A stretch of DNA of 64,000 nt from Acinetobacter marinus (lineage in GTDB: Bacteria > Pseudomonadota > Gammaproteobacteria > Pseudomonadales > Moraxellaceae): assembly GCF_900096915.1 (NCBI RefSeq), contig NZ_FMYK01000001.1, positions 434,001 through 498,000 on the forward strand, written 5' to 3'. The translations under genes were made by a program, and so were the position numbers. Under the pieces are notes generated by a model. The model did no database searches. It was not told where the DNA came from and was given only the letters and a program-made list of their open reading frames with translations. Positions 27,540 through 35,668 of the stretch are shown here, piece after piece. The stretch's first letter is position 1. Each line of letters opens with the position of its first letter.

Positions 27540-29078
27540 ATGCACGATTCTGCTTCAAATCTAGACGCACACAAGCACTACACGCTCTATGTCGATGGCG
27601 CATGTAAAGGTAATCCTGGCAAAGGCGGTTGGGGTGCGTATATTATTGATCCTGAACACGCCGAACAGGAATACTTTGGTGGCGCAGAAGACACCACCAA
27701 CAACCGCATGGAACTGACTGCAGCGATCGAAGGCATTCGTGCCTGTCCAAACAATGCCAAATTGACCATTTATACCGACTCCAACTATGTCAAACGTGGC
27801 ATTACCGAGTGGATTACAGGCTGGAAAGCTAAAAATTGGAAAGATGTTAAAAATCCTGATCTTTGGCAAACATTGGATGAGATTGTACAAGGGCGTGATA
27901 TTGATTGGCATTGGATCAAAGGTCATGCTGGTCATGAAGGCAACGAACGTGCCGATCAGCTTGCTAATAAAGGCGTAGATTCACTGGCATCAAGCAAAGC
28001 ACCTGCAACTTCAGATGAAGCTAAAAAAAAAGTGACTGAAAGCGATTGGTTACTCGATGATCCTTTTGGTTTAGATACAGATGATTTGGATTCAAGTGAA
28101 AGTGTATATGCTGAAAATTTGGATAGCGAAGATGTATTTGATGAAGCAAATGCAAGTTCACCATTAGACAGATCAGATGAAGAAAATATTCCACAACATA
28201 CTGAACAGAAAATGTTAGAAGAAAACGACTTGAACGAAAGTAGTTTAGACCAAAATTTAGACGATGTAGTGGAAAGTCAATCCGTAAGTAGCGTTATTCA
28301 CACTGAACATGCACAGATTAAAATCACTGAGACCAGCAACCCTCAAGTCGGTGAACGCTTACTGATACTCGATACCGAAACCACTGGCTTTTATTATCAA
28401 GACAGTGACCGCATCATCGAAGTCGGTGCGATTGAAATGATCAATCGCAAACTCACAGGCAGCTCTATTCACATTTATATCAACCCTGAAAAAGCCGTGG
28501 GTGAATCAGAAAATATTCACGGTATCAGCGATGATTTTCTACAAGATAAGCCCAAGTTTGCCGAAATCGCTGAGGTGTTGTTTGATTACTTAAAAGGTGC
28601 TGAGATCGTTGCGCACAATGCCACATTCGATATGAACTTCTTGGATGCCGAATTTGATCGGGCAATGCAGAAAAAGCTGTCCGATGTCTGTCGTGTGACC
28701 GACACCCTCGCCATCGCCAAGCGCAAACATCCAGGGCAAAAGAACTCCCTCGACATTCTGGTCAAGCGTTACGAGATTCCGCCACGGGATCGTACATTCC
28801 ACGGTGCATTACTCGATGCGGAAATCTTGGCAGATGTGTATTTGGCGATGACTGGTGGTCAAGTCAGTTTTAGCCTCGATCAGCGTCAGTCTGAGCAAAA
28901 TCAAGAGGTTAATAGCGCTACCACATTGCAGGCTGTTGAAATTCCATTGATTTATCCTCACGATGATGAACTACAAGCACACCAAGACTGGATGGCGAAA
29001 TTTCAAGCCAAAAATGATCAAGGCAGTCTATTTACTCAGCTTGAATCTGCGCTATCCGAACACATTGCAAACGATTGA
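27540..29078 (+). CDS. rnhA-dnaQ: Ribonuclease HI fused to DNA polymerase III epsilon (DnaQ)
   Basis: One frame of about 512 residues holds two enzymes. The N-terminal RNase HI (residues about 12-145) has its catalytic Asp in LYVDGACKGNPG, Glu in NRMELTAA, Asp in IYTDSNYV and the final Asp in HAGHEGNERADQLA. A Asp/Glu/Ser-rich linker spans about 150-270. The C-terminal proofreading exonuclease has LILDTETTGF, AHNATFDMNFL and HGALLDAEILADVYL. It ends with TGGQVSFSL, which matches the beta-clamp-binding motif of DnaQ. I prefer ATG 27540; an upstream in-frame TTG (27519) is possible. The fusion is, to my knowledge, an Acinetobacter trait. Confidence 0.93.
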   Translation: MHDSASNLDAHKHYTLYVDGACKGNPGKGGWGAYIIDPEHAEQEYFGGAEDTTNNRMELTAAIEGIRACPNNAKLTIYTDSNYVKRGITEWITGWKAKNWKDVKNPDLWQTLDEIVQGRDIDWHWIKGHAGHEGNERADQLANKGVDSLASSKAPATSDEAKKKVTESDWLLDDPFGLDTDDLDSSESVYAENLDSEDVFDEANASSPLDRSDEENIPQHTEQKMLEENDLNESSLDQNLDDVVESQSVSSVIHTEHAQIKITETSNPQVGERLLILDTETTGFYYQDSDRIIEVGAIEMINRKLTGSSIHIYINPEKAVGESENIHGISDDFLQDKPKFAEIAEVLFDYLKGAEIVAHNATFDMNFLDAEFDRAMQKKLSDVCRVTDTLAIAKRKHPGQKNSLDILVKRYEIPPRDRTFHGALLDAEILADVYLAMTGGQVSFSLDQRQSEQNQEVNSATTLQAVEIPLIYPHDDELQAHQDWMAKFQAKNDQGSLFTQLESALSEHIAND

Positions 29079-29499
29079 GTCGACAGCACATTCATAGTGG
29101 TGCCGTAGAGATCAAAGGATCAAAGCGTATAAATACTTACGCTAAATCAATTCATACGGTACGGTACATTTTCACCTGTAAAAACAGCCTATTGATGATT
29201 TTTTAGTCGACAATTTTATCAATTTTGCTTTTACTCTAAGGCGTTGAGTGGTATTTTAGCTCTAGTTGCTGTGAGTTTCTGCGTCTGCAATCCAAGTGCA
29301 ATCTTAGCCCAACACGTTTAAGTAAATTTGATCGTTGTGATAGAAAAATAGAGAACGGTTTCTACGCAAATTTGTACAGGGTTGTAGCCAAAATACAGCA
29401 TTTTTTGAGAAGCCTTATATTTGCATCATCAGATTGTCTTAGTGCATTTATAAGATTGGGGTTATTCGAATTATACCAACTAAGGAAAGGTGCAAACCT
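29079..29499 (+). other. 421-base non-coding gap
   Basis: No frame here looks like a gene. It is AT-rich with a short duplicated GGTACGGTAC at about 29158-29167. The last 20 bases carry the ribosome site AAGGAAAGG of the next gene. I could not assign a promoter or RNA with confidence. Confidence 0.5.
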
Positions 29500-31152
29500 A
29501 TGTCATTTCAGTCTTCATCACATTTTGATCCGACATCATTATTGATCGTGCGTAAAGAAATTGATCACAGCCTTAAACAAGTCGAAAATGGCGTCAGCAC
29601 CTTACTTGAAGATGGCACTGCCCCATTTGGTTTGGATGATGCGCTGATCAACCTCGAACAATGTGCGCATGTATTGCGTCTGCTTGAACAACCACAGCTT
29701 GGCAAACTCACCGAATTGACTGGTCGTGTGATGAAAAAAGTCATCGAAGACAGCCAAGCACAAAGCCATGATCAAGCTCGCATCGAAGCAATGAGTGAAG
29801 CGACCAATGTCATTAAGCGTTATCTTGATTTTCTCTGTGTGCGTGAAACCTTAGCACCGCAATTTTTATTGCCAACCATTAATAAACTTGAAGCGACGCT
29901 TGGCTTGCCGATGACCCGTGAAGGGGTTTTTCTCACGCCATTTTTAGAAACGGTGCATCCAAATGTCAGTTTGGAAACCCCTGCTGAATTACCAAGCAGT
30001 CAATATGTACTACGTCTTTATAAGCTGAGTCTATTGCACTTTTTAAAAGCTGAAGAAGATGATTTAGATTTTCAGGCACTGTCTTTGTGCGGCAATTATT
30101 TATCGTCTATCGCCACGGGTACGCCGTCAGAACAATATTGGCGCTTTGTACATATCGCATTAAAAGATTTGGACAATACCATTTTGACTGACACTCGCCT
30201 GCGTGCATTGATTCAAATCGAACAGCAAAGCGAGCAATTTTTATCACGTCAGCAACTCTTTACCCCAACCCAGCAAGATTATGCCGATGTGCTGACGTTG
30301 TGCTTGAGTCAAGAAACGCCTGTGGCACAGCAGCTTCGTGAACAGCTCAATGTGCATGATGAATTGCTCAGTGATGACCAAATGCAAGTGTTGAGTCGTC
30401 AACTTTATGGTCCTGATTTGGACACCATCCAGACTGTGGTTGAACTTTTAAACAATCAAATCAAAGAGATCAGTGCACGCATCGAAACAGGTCAATATAT
30501 CCAAAATGACGAGGAACGCCAAGGCATTGTCAGCAGTTTGCGTGAGTCGATTAATATCTTCCAAGTGATTAATCTCAATGATTCATCTGCGAAATTACGT
30601 GAACAAGCCGATCAAATCGAAGCCAATGAAAATCTGAGCACCGATCGTCATGCCAACGATGTAATGAATAGTTTGTTGTTTGCGACCAATTCTTTGCAGA
30701 TTTTAGAGCGCAATTACACGCCTGCCCGCTTAAAGCTGAAATTCAACAATACCCAAATCACTTTGGATAAAATTGAAGAAGCGCAAGAAGCGGTTGCCAA
30801 TGAAGCACGGATTGCGCTGACTCAAGTCAATGAGCAGATTTTGCAATATCAGCAAAGTCAAAATGTTGAACAACTTGCTGGCACGCCTGAGATTCTACGT
30901 GAAGTGTCTGGCGCATTATTATTCCTTGAGTCGAATGATGGACATCAGATTCTGCAAAAAGCAGCGCAACTGATCGATCAGGTCATTAGCCAGCAAAAAA
31001 CTTTGGATACCCCGCAATTGAACTTGCTTGCACAAGCGATTGCCAGTGCCGATTATTACTTTGAACAACTGCAACAGCATCAGCCGATTCTAGCTAAGCC
31101 AATGCAAATTGGTTTAGACAGCATCACCGCCTTTGAACAGGCTGTTGCTTAA
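29500..31152 (+). CDS. Cytoplasmic helical protein resembling the N-terminus of ChpA/PilL
   Basis: 550 residues with no signal peptide and no membrane helix, almost entirely charged amphipathic helices. The opening (FDPTSLLIVRKEIDHSLKQ, then LINLEQCAHVLRLLEQPQ) looks like the N-terminal region of the type IV pilus chemotaxis kinase ChpA, but there is no Hpt, kinase or CheW domain. It may be a stand-alone paralogue of that region; this is a pattern judgement, not a database match. Strong ribosome site. nudC starts 8 bases after its stop, so the two are co-transcribed. Confidence 0.6.
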   Translation: MSFQSSSHFDPTSLLIVRKEIDHSLKQVENGVSTLLEDGTAPFGLDDALINLEQCAHVLRLLEQPQLGKLTELTGRVMKKVIEDSQAQSHDQARIEAMSEATNVIKRYLDFLCVRETLAPQFLLPTINKLEATLGLPMTREGVFLTPFLETVHPNVSLETPAELPSSQYVLRLYKLSLLHFLKAEEDDLDFQALSLCGNYLSSIATGTPSEQYWRFVHIALKDLDNTILTDTRLRALIQIEQQSEQFLSRQQLFTPTQQDYADVLTLCLSQETPVAQQLREQLNVHDELLSDDQMQVLSRQLYGPDLDTIQTVVELLNNQIKEISARIETGQYIQNDEERQGIVSSLRESINIFQVINLNDSSAKLREQADQIEANENLSTDRHANDVMNSLLFATNSLQILERNYTPARLKLKFNNTQITLDKIEEAQEAVANEARIALTQVNEQILQYQQSQNVEQLAGTPEILREVSGALLFLESNDGHQILQKAAQLIDQVISQQKTLDTPQLNLLAQAIASADYYFEQLQQHQPILAKPMQIGLDSITAFEQAVA

Positions 31153-31160
31153 GGACATCT

Positions 31161-31913
31161 ATGACCATCCACCGCGCCTATTTGTTTTGTGAACAACAAT
31201 TAGTCGTCAATGATCACTTTGAGTTGCCAGAGCTTGAGGCAACTCAAGATGAGCTCTATCTCGATCACATCGCCAATCAAATCATCGTGCGTAACATCGC
31301 CAGTGATGTCCAGCTGCCAGACGGTTTTCATTTGATGCCGATCCGAGAGTTGATTATGCGCTGGAATAAAGCAGAATTTGAACAGGCTTCTCGTGCCAAG
31401 CAACTCCTAGAATGGCGAAGTAATCATCGTTTTTGTAGTAAATGTGGTTCAACGACTACACCACATACGACACAATTGGCGATGGTCTGCAGCAACTGCC
31501 ATTATTTTCAATATCCTCGGGTACAGCCTTGTGTCATCACCATTATTCGCCGTGAAGACACCATCCTTTTGGCGAAATCGGTACATGCCAAAAACGACAT
31601 GTATAGCTTGATCGCAGGTTTTGTCGAAGTCGGTGAAACGCTCGAGCAAGCGGTTGCTCGAGAGACTTTGGAAGAAGTGAATCTACAGGTCAACAATATT
31701 CAATATTTATCTAGCCAGCCTTGGCCTTTTCCATCCAATTTGATGTTGGCATTTTCAGCGGACTATGAAGCTGGCGAACTCAAACTACAAGAAGATGAAA
31801 TCGCCGATGCGAAATTCTTTAAGATTGATGAATTACCGCATATTCCAATGCGAGGCAGTATTGCGTATGAAATGATCATGCAGATGATTGATCGTATTCG
31901 ACAAGAGAGTTAA
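31161..31913 (+). CDS. nudC: NAD+ diphosphatase / NAD-capped RNA hydrolase
   Basis: Nudix enzyme that hydrolyses NADH/NAD+ and removes NAD caps from RNA. The 250 residues have a four-Cys zinc ribbon (CSKC and CSNC, about residues 93-114). The Nudix box is GFVEVGETLEQAVARETLEE, followed by the NudC hallmark SQPWPFPSN. Good AAGGA ribosome site. It lies 8 bases after the ChpA-N-like gene and ends before a bidirectional terminator. Confidence 0.93.
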   Translation: MTIHRAYLFCEQQLVVNDHFELPELEATQDELYLDHIANQIIVRNIASDVQLPDGFHLMPIRELIMRWNKAEFEQASRAKQLLEWRSNHRFCSKCGSTTTPHTTQLAMVCSNCHYFQYPRVQPCVITIIRREDTILLAKSVHAKNDMYSLIAGFVEVGETLEQAVARETLEEVNLQVNNIQYLSSQPWPFPSNLMLAFSADYEAGELKLQEDEIADAKFFKIDELPHIPMRGSIAYEMIMQMIDRIRQES

Positions 31914-31989
31914 AAAAAATCCATTGCAAATCTATAGTATGATCAAATCCATACATTGAAATCGCTTTTTTTCACAAAAATGAAAATGA

Positions 31990-32023
31990 AAAACCCAAAA
32001 CCATTGCCATGATTTTGGGTTTT
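31990..32023. terminator. Bidirectional terminator between nudC and ahpF
   Basis: Perfect 11-bp arms AAAACCCAAAA and TTTTGGGTTTT around a 12-base loop, flanked by A/T runs on both sides. It separates the convergent nudC and ahpF genes. Confidence 0.85.
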
Positions 32024-32073
32024 ATTTTTGGACTGCTTTTTAGATTACTTCTTACAAAACACTCAGTTCAATA

Positions 32074-33639
32074 TTATTGCCCTGAACGAATCATATAATC
32101 AAAGGCGCTCAAGGATGCTTTTGCACCTTCACCAGTCGCAATGATGATTTGCTTATACGGCACCGTAGTACAGTCACCAGCGGCAAATACACCTTGCACA
32201 TTGGTTTCATTGCGATCATTGACCACAATCTCACCACGAGGGCTGAGCTCGACCGCACTATCTTTTAAGAAGTCCGTATTTGGTAAAAGCCCGATCTGCA
32301 CAAAGATACCCGCAAGCTCAACTGTATGTTCTTGATCAGTGGCACGATCTTGATATTTCAGTGCCGTCACTTGTTGCCCATCACCGATGACTTCGGTACT
32401 GAGCGCATTTAAGATGACTTCGGTATTTGGCAAGCTATTCAGTTTATTTTGCAAAACTTGATCGGCACGGAGCTTGGTATCAAACTCGATCAAGGTCACA
32501 TGCTCAACAATTCCTGCAAGGTCAATCGCCGCTTCCACACCAGAGTTACCACCGCCGATCACAGCAACACGTTTGCCTTTGAATAATGGTCCATCACAGT
32601 GCGGGCAGTACGCCACACCACGAGTTGCATATTCGTTTTCACCAGGTACGCCCATCTTTCTCCAACGTGCACCTGTCGCCAAGATCACGGTTTTTGATTC
32701 CAGTTTTGCGCCATTTTCTAGCTCAACTTCGACCATGCCATAGGTAGTTTGATCTGCACCTGTGATTTTGCTGACTTTCTGCAAATTCATGATATCGACA
32801 TCATAGTCTTTGACGTGTGCTTCGATATCAGCTGCGAATTTTGGTCCTTGCGTCTTTTTCACAGACACAAAGTTTTCAATGTCCATCGTATCCATCACCT
32901 GACCGCCAAAGCGTTCAGACACGATCCCTGTTGCAATGCCTTTACGAGCTGCATAAATCGCTGCGGTTGCACCCGCAGGACCACCGCCGATGACTAACAC
33001 ATCAAAGGTATCTTTGGCATTGATTTTCTCTGCATCTTTGCTGGCAGAGTCGGTGTCCAATTTCGCCACGATCTCTTCCAAGGTCATACGACCTTGACCG
33101 ACTTGTTCTTCGCCTTTGAAGACCATTGGTACCGCCATGATTTTGCGCTGTTCGACTTCATCTTGGAAAAATGCGCCGTCGATCATGGTTGCTGTTGCAT
33201 TTGGATTGTAGATCGCAATCAAATTCAACGCTTGCACTACATCTGGACAGTTGTGACAGCTTAGTGAGACGAACACATCAAAGTCACCTGACAAATTCAA
33301 ACCTTTGATTTGATTTAAAATCTCATCAGATACTTTTGGTGCATAACCAGAGACTTGCAACAATGCCAAGATCAATGAAGTAAACTCATGACCCATCGGC
33401 AAGCCAGCGAAATGCACACGAGGTTGCTCACCGACTTTGGCAATCGCAAAACTTGGACGACGTGAATGTGTCCCATCAAAACGAGCTGTGACTTGATCAG
33501 ATAGCTCTGCAATCTCAGTGACCAACTCTTTAATCTTCGCTGCATTATTCGACTCATCGAGTGAAGCAATAATTTCAATCGGTGCTTCCAAACGCTCTAA
33601 ATAGGTTTTTAATTGTGCTTTAATGTTTTGCTCTAACAT
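32074..33639 (-). CDS. ahpF: Alkyl hydroperoxide reductase subunit F
   Basis: Flavoprotein that uses NADH to re-reduce the peroxidase AhpC. The 521 residues contain the N-terminal tandem thioredoxin-fold domain with SCHNCPDV (active CxxC), an FAD motif GGGPAGATAAIYAAR, the redox CxxC in AYCPHCDGPLF, the NAD motif IGGGNSGVEAA and GVFAAGDCT. Ribosome site GGAGAG. ahpC is not adjacent. The 257-base gap to divergent trmB holds an imperfect operator-like inverted repeat CTGTTTT/AAAACAG at 33703-33727. I saw no clear OxyR site. Confidence 0.94.
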   Translation of the reverse strand: MLEQNIKAQLKTYLERLEAPIEIIASLDESNNAAKIKELVTEIAELSDQVTARFDGTHSRRPSFAIAKVGEQPRVHFAGLPMGHEFTSLILALLQVSGYAPKVSDEILNQIKGLNLSGDFDVFVSLSCHNCPDVVQALNLIAIYNPNATATMIDGAFFQDEVEQRKIMAVPMVFKGEEQVGQGRMTLEEIVAKLDTDSASKDAEKINAKDTFDVLVIGGGPAGATAAIYAARKGIATGIVSERFGGQVMDTMDIENFVSVKKTQGPKFAADIEAHVKDYDVDIMNLQKVSKITGADQTTYGMVEVELENGAKLESKTVILATGARWRKMGVPGENEYATRGVAYCPHCDGPLFKGKRVAVIGGGNSGVEAAIDLAGIVEHVTLIEFDTKLRADQVLQNKLNSLPNTEVILNALSTEVIGDGQQVTALKYQDRATDQEHTVELAGIFVQIGLLPNTDFLKDSAVELSPRGEIVVNDRNETNVQGVFAAGDCTTVPYKQIIIATGEGAKASLSAFDYMIRSGQ

Positions 33640-33896
33640 TGTTCATCTCTCCAAATTTCCAAAATATAAAGGGTTAAAACTTTTCAATGTCGCCATGATA
33701 TGCTGTTTTTATTGATTGGTAAAACAGAATGATTTTATTAATACAATCGGTTTTTTAGATTTTTATAAAAATAACGATGAAATTACCGATCAAAGCTGTA
33801 ACACAGTTTATATTTATATTTCCTGAATTTGCACAATCCAGCAGATACTTTTAGAATAGCGCCACTTCTTTTTTCAGCCATTGCATCTTCATTTTC

Positions 33897-34700
33897 ATGT
33901 CAGAACAACACACTTCCCCACTTGCCCCGCAAAGTGCGCCACCTGTTTCCAACACACCGCAAAATGCGCTAGAAATTCGTGATCAAATCGCAGCCATCAA
34001 AAATCTCGATGAACTCACTGAACATCGTGAGATCGTCACCTTTATGCGCCGTTCTTCACCGCTGAATACCTCACAGCGTAGCGCACTCGAAGATTATCAG
34101 CATTTAATCCTTGATCAACATGCTGAAGCGTTACAATCTGGTGATCTGCGTCTTGCCTTTGCGCAGCCTGAACGCCCTTTAACTGTGGAAATTGGTTTTG
34201 GTATGGGACGCTCGCTGGTGCAAATGGCGAAAGCCAATCCTGAACGCAATTATATCGGCATTGAAGTGCATGTGCCTGGGATTGCGCAGTGTGTTTACGA
34301 AGCAGGACTTGCCGAAATTGATAATCTACGTGTGATCGATGGCGATGCGATTAAAATTCTGACCGCAATGCCTGACAACAGCATCAACTGCATTCAACTG
34401 TATTTCCCTGATCCGTGGCAAAAGAAACGTCATTACAAACGTCGTTTCGTGGTGCCAAAACGTATAGCATTGGTGGAAGAAAAATTAGAAATTGGTGGTA
34501 CATTCCACTCTGCAACCGATTGGGAACATTATGCGGCGTGGATGCTTGAAGTGCTCTCAAGTCGTGAGCGTCTGAAGAACCGTGCTGGTGAAGGTAATGC
34601 GTTTCCACGTCCAGACTGGCGACCGATGACTAAGTTTGAACGTCGTGGACTTGAAGAAGGTCATGTGATTAATGACTTTATTTTTGAGAAAATCAGTTAA
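33897..34700 (+). CDS. trmB: tRNA (guanine-N7-)-methyltransferase
   Basis: Makes m7G46 in tRNA variable loops using S-adenosylmethionine. The 267 residues include the SAM motif VEIGFGMGRSLVQMA and the diagnostic FPDPWQKKRHYKRR. A Pro/Gln-rich N-terminal tail of about 60 residues precedes the core, making it slightly longer than E. coli TrmB. The ribosome site is weak. Divergent from ahpF, convergent with the DUF4112 gene. Confidence 0.93.
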   Translation: MSEQHTSPLAPQSAPPVSNTPQNALEIRDQIAAIKNLDELTEHREIVTFMRRSSPLNTSQRSALEDYQHLILDQHAEALQSGDLRLAFAQPERPLTVEIGFGMGRSLVQMAKANPERNYIGIEVHVPGIAQCVYEAGLAEIDNLRVIDGDAIKILTAMPDNSINCIQLYFPDPWQKKRHYKRRFVVPKRIALVEEKLEIGGTFHSATDWEHYAAWMLEVLSSRERLKNRAGEGNAFPRPDWRPMTKFERRGLEEGHVINDFIFEKIS

Positions 34701-34766
34701 GTGATTGTCAGTGTTGAGATATTTCTATCGAAGCTATCTCAAAATCCAATTTTCAACCCCACCTAA

Positions 34767-34787
34767 CCTCCCCTTAAAAAGGGGAGG
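34767..34787. repeat. GC-rich palindrome, REP-like or terminator
   Basis: CCTCCCC (34767-34773) and GGGGAGG (34781-34787) are exact inverted copies around TTAAAAA, followed by AATTTT. A related CCCC...GGAGG pair occurs at about 34819-34835. Outer inverted pieces TCTCAAAA and TTTTGAGA flank the block (about 34736 and 34849). It lies between convergent trmB and DUF4112 genes. It may be a dispersed palindromic element that now acts as terminator. Confidence 0.5.
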
Positions 34788-34918
34788 AATTTTAGCCATT
34801 TGATTTTATTAAGTGATATTCCCCTGTGAAGGAGGTTTTATAGTTTTGAGAATGCTTCTTTTTTTCTTCAATCAGCAATTACAGTGCAAAAACAGATTCT
34901 TGTGCACGGTGAAATAAA

Positions 34919-35533
34919 CTAAGCACCTTGAATCATCTGCCAGATCCAACGCCCGCCCAAAAACATCAGCGTCAAGAATGCCAGCACAAATAAGATGCCC
35001 AAAAGATCAGGAATGCGTAGCCAAATCCAGCTCACCACAGGATTGCGCCAAAATTCAGAAGTTTGCTGTTTCTTTTCCAGTGATTCATGTAAAAAAGGAT
35101 GCACCACATGAATATCGCTGTCGACTTGATATTCATCCCGAATATGCTGATGCACAATATCTAAGGCTTTACGGCTCGGTCGGATAAAAATATCGAATAC
35201 CGTGCCAACGATTGGCACAAAGCCAACGATCATATCCACGATTGCCAGTTGTACCACACCTTTGAGTTTGTGATTGGGCACGCCGACTTGCTTGGCTTTT
35301 TGAAAGGCATACAAGGTCAATACAAATCCGACAATATCCCCAGCAAACGGTACAGTACTCAGCGCCGCATCTGCCCCAACGCCTTGTTTGCTAAAAGGAA
35401 TACGCACCAAACTGTCCATGGTATTGGCGAATTTGGCAAGATCACGTTCAATCGCCATCGCCTGCTGTTGGGTTAACTTTTTTGTCGCACTTTGTTTTTC
35501 TACATCGTAGTTTGGCTCAGCCACTCGAATCAC
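34919..35533 (-). CDS. DUF4112-family membrane protein
   Basis: 204 residues with the DUF4112 pattern: LAKFANTMDSLVRIPFSKQGVG near residue 30, GADAALSTVPFAGDIVGF, and VDMIVGFVPIVGTVFDIF with a Pro-Gly core, then a C-terminal hydrophobic helix (about 178-198). The function of the family is unknown. The first codon is GTG and the exact start is uncertain by a few codons. It lies downstream of the RND gene on the same strand but 136 bases away, so it is probably separate. Confidence 0.8.
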   Translation of the reverse strand: MIRVAEPNYDVEKQSATKKLTQQQAMAIERDLAKFANTMDSLVRIPFSKQGVGADAALSTVPFAGDIVGFVLTLYAFQKAKQVGVPNHKLKGVVQLAIVDMIVGFVPIVGTVFDIFIRPSRKALDIVHQHIRDEYQVDSDIHVVHPFLHESLEKKQQTSEFWRNPVVSWIWLRIPDLLGILFVLAFLTLMFLGGRWIWQMIQGA

Positions 35534-35668
35534 TCAAAAGTTATTTCTATTCTCAATAACTTAGCGTAATTGTGTCGATTGAATCAAGTGTATTTTGGCA
35601 AGTCGACTCGGTTCATCACTTGGCGCTTTTCGTTGCTAATTAATACAGTCTGGTTTATGAAATCTGGC

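Noticed and set aside
33640..33896. OxyR site in the ahpF/trmB gap
   Set aside because: No ATAG-N7-CTAT pattern with correct spacing was found; only an imperfect CTGTTTT/AAAACAG pair is present.
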